The notes under the pieces are model-generated. The model did not search any database, had not been told where the DNA came from, and saw only the letters and a list, made by a program, of their open reading frames with translations. The translations under genes and the position numbers were made by a program. Positions 56,027-64,000 of a stretch of 64,000 nt of DNA are shown here, in pieces. Origin of the DNA: Metellina segmentata (taxonomy: Eukaryota > Arthropoda > Arachnida > Araneae > Tetragnathidae); contig OX375880.1 of NCBI GenBank assembly GCA_947359465.1, positions 19,730,714 to 19,794,713 of the forward strand. The letters run 5' to 3'. Position 1 is the first letter of the stretch. Each line of letters opens with the position of its first letter.

Positions 56027-57017
56027 AAAGTGTCTGGTGTAAAAAAGGCGAAAAGTAGACACAGAACGTCACCTATTTCAAGAAAGATGGACTGATGAAT
56101 ACTTTTTTTATCATGCACTATTGTAAGCATATCTGCCTGTTGTGTAATGAATCCATATCTGCTTTAAAAGAATACAATATGAAGCGGCATTATTCTAGAA
56201 CGCATATTACTCAGCATACACTCACGGGTCAGTTGCGAGAAGATAAAATTCAGAAGCTAATTCAAAAGCAACACATTTTTAGTAAACAAAGGACACAACT
56301 GGACAATATTGTGAAAGCTAGCTTCATAGTCAGCTCAAAAATAGCGAAGTCATCGAAACCATTCGCTGAAGGGGAATTTGTCAAGAGTTCAGATATTTTA
56401 TGTCCCGAAAAAAAAAAGAATTTGAGAAAACAAAGCTTTTCAAGACGTACTGTTGTTCGATGTATAGATATGATGACTGGTCATATCATGAAAAAATTGG
56501 CTGATCGTGACGGATTTTCAATTGCTTCGGACGAGAGCACCGACTTGTCTTATACAGCGCAACTAGCTATTTTTATTCGAGGCGTTGACAAAGAATCTAC
56601 TGTAACTGAGGAATGGCTGGCTTTACAACCTCTAAAAGGGACCACTACTGGAGAAGATATTTTTCATGAGGTTAAAAGTGCTATTGAACAAGTATGGTTT
56701 GCAGTGGTGCAAATTAATTGGGTTTGCACAGATGGTGCACCTTCTGTGGTCGGTTCACGTAAAGGTTTCATCGGAATTTCGAAATAAAAAGTAACTTATC
56801 ATTTTTCAACACTATCCAGTCACGAAAATATTGATTACCCTCAATATACCGAAGAACTAAAATCACTGTCGGAGCAATTTTTAATAAATTTTCTGACTTT
56901 GAAAACATGGATAGCTGCTTTAACCTTTTTGCTTAAGACTATCACACACCTTCAAATGGAGTTGATCGAGCTTCACGAAGATATACGTTGAAAAACCGGA
57001 TGTTGCACCGGGCCTAA
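55736..57017 (+). mobile_element. hAT element, 3'-truncated
   Basis: The start CATATATGGGCAACCCACGG then GGCCGGATGTGGCCCGC has the look of hAT ends that carry GGCCCGC motifs. Transposase coding follows. The element stops near 56990 at the lone Harbinger end (TTGAAAAACCGGATG). No right terminus. Confidence 0.6.
56035..56990 (+). pseudogene. hAT transposase (GTF2IRD2/SCAND3-like), broken and truncated
   Basis: After a damaged start, an open stretch (56095-56787) reads YKHICLLCNESISA-like BED-finger residues (CLLCNES, KRHYSRTH), FSIASDESTDLSYTAQ around the catalytic aspartate region, and VCTDGAPSVVGSRKGF. A frame break at 56787 is followed by HENIDYPQYTEELKSL in another frame, then the sequence ends. 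This is the family behind vertebrate GTF2IRD2 and SCAND3 transposase-like domains. Confidence 0.85.
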
Positions 57018-57850
57018 AGGTTTTTCTCATCAGATATTTTAATTGTTATTGTGAGGGTTGGAACCCTTAATGGAACTCTAACAATAGCAATTGAAAAATT
57101 AAAATATTTTGATTATGAACTTTTTACACCTGTTCCTACATTATCCAAATTTTCATCAAAATCAAATGCAAATATACATTCAAATTGGTGCAGCTTCAGT
57201 CTACGTTTAAAGTGGTGGCAAAGGTCTTGGCAACTTTTTTTGGCGCACTTCTAGTAGCGAGTTAGGGCAAGTTAAAGCAACTTCCGCATTGAGATTATTA
57301 TGGTTTCCATGGCAACTTAGGCAAGCGAAAAGTAAAACCTTCAGGCCCGGTGCACACATCCGGTTTTTCAACGTACGGCGCCGCAGCCGCAAAGCAATTG
57401 CGTCTGAGATACATTAGATCCAATGGAGTAGTGCACAGATGTCTGCGGCGCCGCTGCGCCGATGTACGTCCACTTTGCGTGCAATTTGTACCGTAGTTCC
57501 CCACGGCGCAGCAGCTCGCCGCACACGCTTCTCCGGTCTGAAGAGATTAATAAATGATTGATCCAGTAACGTCTATTTTGGTTCAAAAAATACTTTTTTA
57601 CACTAAGTTAGCGAAATAAATAAGTTTTCTTCGATAGAATATTTATCGCAAATGGCGCGAAACGAGTACTTGCGTCATTCCACGGTTATGTGTGCATTGT
57701 TGGGCTTTGGTGCCGCACGCTGAAAAATCGGATGTGTGCATCGGGCCTTAGAATACGGCCGGTACAGCAGCTGTACCATGATCGCGCCAAGGAAGAATTT
57801 ATATAACGGCCAATACATCAGTTGTACGTTAAAAGTTATAAGAATTTTTG
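57018..57850. repeat. Second copy of the 41476-42300 repeat
   Basis: Collinear with 41476-42300, with the Harbinger MITE inside. No CAGGGTGG end is adjacent here. Confidence 0.78.
57344..57747. mobile_element. PIF/Harbinger-like MITE, second copy
   Basis: Inverted ends GGCCCGGTGCACACATCCGG and GGCCCGATGCACACATCCGA; flanks TCA (left) and TTA (right). Otherwise as at 41814-42224. Confidence 0.75.
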
Positions 57851-58615
57851 TCCTCAACCTGTAATTTACTTCAGAGTTTGTAAATTGTGGTAAAGAGAAA
57901 TTTACTATAGGGGCATTTCACAGTATTTGAGACATAGGTGTGTCCGTAACAAAACTTAATACATGGTTCCCACACCTTTATCCAAAAAAAATTCAAGGAC
58001 TTTTCAAAACCAAAAAAATATTTTTTCCAAGGACCTAAAATTTTTTATAACGACCTAAAACGCGTTTTACACCAAAGTTATCAATTAAAAAATAATATAT
58101 GAAAAATATAAAAAAAAGACAAAATTTTAAAAAACTACTGATAGTAAAAAAAAGTAAGGTTATCATCAATTTTGGTGAAATTTGGATTTTCTTCTCGCAG
58201 AACCAGTGATTTTTTTTTTGCAAAGTGGGGCTTTTTGTCTCAATGGCTACTATTGGGCTACTTGCACCCATATTGATTTCAGTCAAACGATAAAATATCG
58301 TACGATAAATTCTTTTGGTGGCACGAAGAAGAGTATGGAAGCTTGCGCACGGTTCGATCTACACGACACAATCTCCATTTTGCTCTCGTCCACTGCTTAC
58401 AACAGACAGCTGTCATATTTTATTTTGTTTTGAGAAACAAAACAAATCAAAAGTTTTGACTAGTGTTAGGGCTTTTTTATTCTCTAGTCTTAAGTTTCTA
58501 TCTTTGCGATCATTACAGATAGAGTAGAAATTTCAATGGATTTGAAATCTGCAGAAAATTTTACAACAAAAAGATATCTTGAAATTTTGAAATTTTTTTT
58601 CAATTGTAACTTTTA
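57851..58615. other. AT-rich stretch with a Helitron-b fragment
   Basis: 58440-58600 carries plus-strand family-b blocks (TTTCAATGGATTTGAAATC). 57950-58080 repeats CAAGGAC/AAGGACCT motifs of unknown origin. No gene. Confidence 0.4.
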
Positions 58616-58992
58616 CAGGGTGGCTACAAAAAATGAAGTAAAAAGTTCCCTGAGTTTTCCCTGATTTCCAGAGTATTTTTCATGAAATTCCCCGAGTTTC
58701 TCCACCCGTTGCCAGAACAATTATTCGGTTAAAATGATAAACTTGACACTTGATGAACTAAAAACTATAGACCAGTGCTCCCCAACCTTTTTATCGCCAC
58801 GGACCGGATCAACGTTTGATAATTTTAACACTGCCCGCTGAGGTGGGGGACGTTGATTGTTTATATTTAGATTGTTTTGATTCAATAATTTTAATTTAAT
58901 TGTATTTAAACACATGCCTTCAAAATAAAATACAGTTACACCAATAGATGAATATAAAGTGATTTAACATTTTAACTCACTAGAACGCTAAA

Positions 58993-59592
58993 TCAATGAG
59001 AACCCTGAGTTTTTTTCTTTGCTACGAAATGGTTCCATCTGGGGGTAATAGGAGACAATGACACCCGAAGTATATTGCTTAGGTCAAGTTTATTCCGTTG
59101 TTTTGTTTTGGTTGCTGTCACTGCAGAAAACCCCGCTTCACAAAGACAGGTTGTCGGAAATGGCAATAGGAATTTAAGTGCTGTGGTGGCAATCTCAGTG
59201 TATTCTGCCATGACTTTAATCCAGAACACCGGCAAAGTTGTTGTCTCGAACGTAGTTTTAATTCCGCCTTCATTTTCAATCTCCAGCAGTTGATCTTCTT
59301 GCACAGACACGCTAGATTCGCCTGATTTCTTGTCAAATGGGTCGCGGATCCATTCCTTACTAGTTCGTGGGTCTTTTGTGACTGGGAAGTAGCGCTCGAA
59401 CTCTTTTAAAAGCAAAGACAGGTGCACCAACTGGGAGAATGAACGTTTAGGCTCAGTCTCGCCTAAAATACCCACTAATGTCTGAAACATGTCCAAATTG
59501 CCTCTGTAAACGCGCCGAACCCACAACTTCAGTTTGGCTTTAAATGCAGCTGCTTTGTCTGCCAACTTGAAAACATCTGTCACATTTGTCAA
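58993..59592 (-). pseudogene. hAT transposase C-terminal fragment (ZBED5/FAM200-like)
   Basis: Open for 199 codons to TAA-type end at 58993. Visible: FKAKLKLWVRRVYRGNLDMF, then DPFDKKSGESSVSVQEDQLL, LPVFWIKVMAEYTEIA, TALKFLLPFPTTCLCEAGFS (dimerisation motif) and the closing RVSLSPITPRWNHFVAKKK. No N-terminal or catalytic aspartate region, so it is a deletion product. Confidence 0.85.
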
Positions 59593-59737
59593 AATTGGAA
59601 AATAGAGACATACAGAATTCAGAAATCATAATTGAAGCTCTAGTAACAGAACAAATTTCCAGTAATGATTTACTGCCTCCTAATTTGAGTGATCATTTCA
59701 AAGATGAGAACCGCACAAACCCGACAGAAATACACCA

Positions 59738-61428
59738 TCTATATAAATAAGAATGGAGTGTTTGTTTGTACATTCAATATTTTCGACCCATTTCAAGTTT
59801 TCTATCCGTTTTGGACCCTTCTGATGCCGAATCCACCTTTTTCTCGTTTGGTGTCTGTCTGTCTGTCTGTCTGTATGTTGTGCCCTATACACGTCCACGT
59901 GGTTTAAGATATTTTCATGGAAATTTGCATACATTGAGTACTTATCTTGATTTAGTGAGTGGAATTGGTTGCGAAAGTCTGTCTGTCCGTCTTTCTGTTC
60001 TATGCTCGATTTTGTGTTTGTGTGTTTGTGTCGCCATCACATGAATTGTATTCCAGATATTTGATTGCAGTGTATTGTATTTTATACATTATCTATTAAT
60101 TTAGTGAATGCAATATTAAACATTTCTTTATTGTTATATTTAGATGAGTTTCATGCTAAAACACCTGAGTAAGTATACTTAAATCAACCATAATTTGGTA
60201 GTTTTGGAAAAATTGGAATGTCTATTGAATATTACGATTACTTCGATTGTTTTACCAGTACTGCTGAAAAAGTAACTATTCTTCAAAAAATTATATTTTT
60301 TAACGAAATTTCAGCTCTGATACTTCATTTATTTCGAGTCTTATTTTTGTTCTTTGTGCAATGAAAACGATTTCGGAATATTTGAGACAGACGATATTTT
60401 TCAACGAAACGAGAATGAACAAGATCGCGTGAGCAGTGATATTTTCTGTTTCTTTCGCTCTGAATGAATTTCACATTTTTAAATTTTGTGCACTTTTAGT
60501 TGTAAATTGTGGCAACTGTGCGAGATCAAGAGATAAAAATGAATCACAAATTAATATCTTTAGAACAATTTTTCGGACATCTTTTATTTTGTTCTATTTC
60601 ACTGTTTTCTGTTTTAAATATTTATTATTTTAATAAATGTGTTTTCCTTCTCATCACACCCAACAGCACCACAAAGTATTAGACTTGAAAATGTTAGGTA
60701 AGTCAGTATAAATTTTCAGTAAATTTTAAGTGTAGTTATGCCATTATTGAAAGAATAATGCCGTTATAAAGAATAATGCCGTTATTTAAAGAATAATGCC
60801 GTTATTTAAACAATAATGCCGTTATTTAAACAATAATGCCGTTATTTAAACAATAATGCCGTTATTTAAACAATAATGCCGTTATTTAAAGAATAATGTC
60901 GTTATTGAAATAATAATAATGTTTGAAAATCCAAACTAGAACTTTTTCCAACATTAAAAAATTCGTTGTAGTAATGACAGGAGAAGATTGCAAAATTTCA
61001 CAATGTCGCATACTGGAGGCAAGAGTGCCACAAGTAAAAAAATATTGTTTTGTCGACTATGAGTGCGAGAGCACTCGCCGTAAATCGTAATTTTAATTAA
61101 TTGAGTTGCACATGAAAAGAACTTAAGAAAGGGAATTCCAAATCTTCCTATAAATCGTCTTTTATAATAGTAGTAACCTTAGTATCACCTTTCGTCTTTT
61201 TGTAGCTTTGTCATACAGCAATTGTGCGATGTATGTGAAATGTATTACATGAATGGATATGCATTTGTAGGATTTGTGTCCAAAGTAAGTTGTAGAAAAT
61301 ATAAAGATGGCGAAAGGTGTTAAAATAAATTTTTATTCTACAAAAAACGTAAGTCATTATATATTTTGATTATCTCTTCAATCTAGAGTAAACGAATTCA
61401 AACCGAGTAAGGTCGGGTATTTTGCTAG
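59738..61428 (+). mobile_element. Non-autonomous Helitron, family a, copy 3
   Basis: TC start after A59737, CTAG end before T61429, same hairpin as copies 1 and 2. A short GTCT run at 59851-59874 and a nine-unit 20-bp minisatellite at 60739-60916. Inserted in the hAT element. Confidence 0.9.
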
Positions 61429-61711
61429 TAGTAAATAAAATGGAAATAATTTAATGTTCCTTCGGCGGCCCGGTACCATTTCATCCACGGACCGGTACCG
61501 GTCCGCGGACCGGGGGTTGGGGACCACTGCTATAGACTAATAGATGACTAAAAATAAGATTAGTAAATAATATTTTATTGTATTCCGTAATAGACCAAAT
61601 AATATAAAGGCATAGATAGCATATTTAATTTTACATTTTAAACTATTTTGATGTGTTCGCAAATGCAGCCATCAGCCCCTGAATCCGTCAGTGGCGCCAG
61701 GACTGGGTACA

Positions 61712-62850
61712 TCTCTACTATTATAAAAGGAAGTGTTTGTCTGTCTGTCCTGTACGCAGTGTCCTGACGAATCTATGGCACCTACAATAGTGAAATTTGG
61801 CACACAGGTGGTCCACATTTTTTGCAATTCTTCTATCGCGCACGAATTTTAAAATTTAATTATTTAAAAAAACATTTAAAAATTAATTCATTAGAATTTA
61901 ATTATTATTATTTCCCTAAGAATGGCAACAATATAAAGATGTGACATATTCCAAATTTATTTTTTTCTGTTAGATTTTCTGAGCAACGATTTTAGCGGAC
62001 GAACAAAACAAATAAAGTTTAAACTGGAGTTATGTAGTTCTTTTTTCTATCTCCTAGATCGTTAAAGATAGAAGAAAAATTTCAACGGATTTCAAATCTG
62101 TGGAAAATTTTAAAACAGATCGATACCTAAAAACATGATTTTTTATAAATAAATAATTTTTAAATTGCAACTTTTATATTTTTTCCAATACGAATTTGGC
62201 CACTGCGCCGCGAAGAATTCTACTTTCATGGTTAAAAAGATCAGATTAATTCATTTTGACTTCCTGAGCAACGGATTCGAGAAAAGTAAAACATAAAAAG
62301 TTATGACTGGCGTTCTTCATTGCTTTTTTTCTATCTCAGCGATCGTTAAAGATAGAATAAAAGTTTCAACGGATTTGAAATCAGCTGAAAATTTCTTATA
62401 AGATCAATATCTAAAAATGATTTTCTTTAAATAAATAATTTTTAAATTATAACTTTATACTTTTTCCAATAAGAATTTCGCCGCCGAGAAGACTGACCTT
62501 CGTTTGATTCGAAATTCATTCATTTTGAAGAGTAACGGATTCGGGTGAAACAACAGAAATAATTAAAGTTATGACTGGTGTTCTTCACAGTGCTTTTTTC
62601 TATCTCGGCGATTGTTTAAAATAAAATAAAAATAATCAACGGATTTCAAATCTGCGGAAAATTTTACACCGGATAGATACCTTATACCTTTGATTTTATT
62701 TTAATAAATAATTTTTCAACTAAATATTTATATTTTCATAAGAGATTGTGACGTCACGCCGATTGGATCTCTTCGCAAACGATTTTGGCCGCATTTGACA
62801 ATGACGAGTCCATCACGAAAATAACTGTAACGGGCAACGCCGTGCTTGAT
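61712..62850 (+). mobile_element. Helitron family b copy lacking its 3' hairpin
   Basis: Starts TCTCTACTATTATAAAAGG after A. Follows the family through GGATTTCAAATCTGCGGAAA to GGGCAACGCCGTGCT near 62848, then diverges before the hairpin and CTAG. Several internal blocks are repeated about every 240-300 bases (62040, 62340, 62600). Confidence 0.6.
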
Positions 62851-63482
62851 TGTTATGACAGCAGACTACCCTATAAATCAATACAAACTCGTAAACTTTT
62901 AAGAAAAAAAGAACCTCAGAGTTCGAAAATTTTCGAAAAAATAAGAATTTCTAAGAAAAATATATGCATAATCTAAATGAGTACTTTTCCGTTAGCCAAA
63001 CGGCATATTACCAACCTTTAGTTAGTAGCTAGTAGTAGCATAGCAAAATCGCCAATCTACGCCAATTTTTGAAATAAAAATTTTTTTTTTCTTCTAAATA
63101 TTGATTAAATTGGAACCGGATGTTTAACTTTTGCATGTTTTTCCGGCCGTTAGTATTTTTTAAAGGCGCTACGTTCCTATTATTGACATTAGGGAACGTG
63201 GCACAGCTGTAGACTTGAGTTACAGGATTTCCGGCCGTTAAAGGTTAAACAAAACAGTGTACAACTCTTTTTTATGGATGTTTACATAAAAATACACTTC
63301 TCATTTTCGGAATGAAAACAAAAGTGGCGCCCGTATGGATAACGGAAAAGTACCAAATGGATGCCATTTGAAAAACGAAATTCCAACTTTATCCCTGAGT
63401 AAAACGAAACTTCCCTGAGTTTTCCCTGATATTTCCAGAAAATGATTCTTCCCTGAGAATTCCCTGTTCTGTCGCCACCCTG
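62851..63482. other. Stretch without a gene, ending at a CAGGGTGG terminus
   Basis: GGCCGTTAG motifs at 63144 and 63234; the last 100 bases are the TTCCCTGA-rich end on the minus strand. Short frames have no recognised domain. Confidence 0.4.
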
Positions 63483-63637
63483 ATCTAGACTGAATTTTAA
63501 AATTCGCCGCGACCCAAAAATTACTATAAATTTGGACTACCTGTGTGCCAAATCCCATTTCTGAAAGTGCCATAGAATCGTAAGGATTTTGCGGCAAGAA
63601 ACAGACAAACAAACACTTCCTTTTATAATATTAGAGA
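63483..63637 (-). mobile_element. Helitron family b, 5' part
   Basis: Minus-strand start TCTCTAATATTATAAAAGG (TC at 63637-63636) follows immediately on the CTAG end of the next copy. Cut on its 3' side by the CAGGGTGG terminus at 63482. Confidence 0.7.
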
Positions 63638-64000
63638 CTAGCCACTGCTTGGCTAGCCCGGCGTTGCCCGTGGTGTTAAAAATTATTTATTTAAAGAAAA
63701 TCTTATTTTTAGGTATCTATTTGAAGTGAAATTTTCCGCTGATTTCAAATCCGTTGAAGATATATTCAATTAAAAAATTATTTATTTAAAGAAAGTCATA
63801 TTTTTAGGTAACAATCTGAACATTAATTTTCCGCAGATTTCAAATCCGTTGAAATTTTCAATCTATCTTTAGCGATTCCAATTTTACGGAAAAAAAACTT
63901 TATCACAGTGTTTTATTTTTTTATTTCTTACTCTCATTGAAAATGAGAATTGAAATGGAATGGGACGGGACATGTAATGCGTTTTTTTTTTTTTATGCAA
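63638..64000 (-). mobile_element. Helitron family b, 3' part, continues beyond the window
   Basis: Minus-strand 3' end GGGCAACGCCGGGCTAGCCA then AGCAGTGGCTAG (CTAG at 63638-63641). Inside it TCAAATCCGTTGAAATTTTC blocks typical of the family. The 5' end lies outside the window. Confidence 0.7.

Larger units (their letters stand above)
58773..61529 (-). mobile_element. hAT element interrupted by Helitron a
   Basis: Perfect 8-bp duplications CTATAGAC at 58765-58772 and 61530-61537. Ends CAGTGCTCCCCAACCTTTTT and, from the right, CAGTGGTCCCCAACCCCCGG, with CGGACCGG motifs. About 1.07 kb once the Helitron is removed. Confidence 0.93.
58616..63482. mobile_element. Possible second CAGGGTGG-ended composite
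   Basis: CAGGGTGGCTACAAAAAATG at the left and, reverse-complemented, CAGGGTGGCGACAGAACAGG at the right, with TTCCCTGA repeats inside both. The flanks show no target duplication, so the two ends may belong to different copies. It encloses an hAT element and a Helitron-b copy. Confidence 0.4.

Overview
This is eukaryotic, AT-rich and very repeat-dense DNA. The only clearly intact genes are large single-exon MATH-BTB (speckle-type POZ / TDPOZ-like) genes. Lineage-specific tandem expansion of such genes, together with tRNA-derived SINEs, Kolobok/Tc1/hAT elements and small Helitrons, points to an arachnid, most likely a spider. No species can be assigned from the sequence alone.

Layout. Four MATH-BTB copies lie on the minus strand at <1-1239 (cut by the window edge), 7272-8843 (523 aa), 27210-28823 (pseudogene) and 48582-50150 (522 aa). 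Each sits in a duplicated block: a shared 3' flank, the coding exon, a 5' leader that ends upstream in a consensus-like splice acceptor, and a shared far-upstream flank. The blocks have since been filled with transposons, and paralogous empty sites often show exactly where each insertion occurred. Blocks at about 13.4-19.4 kb and 32.1-34.7 kb, and at 5.7-6.4 kb and 36.8-37.4 kb, are further paralogous pairs. The two intact genes are nearly identical in the BTB half and very different in the MATH half.

From 2.7 to 42.6 kb the space is dominated by one young SINE family of about 330 bp (tRNA head, 3' end GACGTTAACTAAAATTACC) and its old, diverged relatives. Other elements here are two TTAA-flanked Kolobok-type transposons (4086-5538 and 29312-30703), a Tc1 element (23353-24760), two Helitrons joined exactly head to tail (19408-22729), a mariner-type deletion derivative with a 303-bp tandem duplication and a long TA tract (30986-32100), MITEs of several superfamilies, LINE fragments and solo LTRs.

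From 41 to 48 kb there is a composite CAGGGTGG element (41243-44203) and a Tc1-like element split by an hAT element (44705-47699). Beyond the last gene (50.5-64 kb) the young SINE is absent. This part holds hAT remnants, a second Helitron family, a 551-bp-arm inverted duplication (54725-56026) and an hAT element interrupted by a third Helitron (58773-61529).

The MATH-BTB proteins are expected to act as substrate adaptors of Cullin-3 ubiquitin ligases. No operon-like or pathway organisation is visible; the rest of the window is mobile DNA. No tRNA, rRNA, CRISPR array or clear non-transposon gene outside the MATH-BTB family was found.
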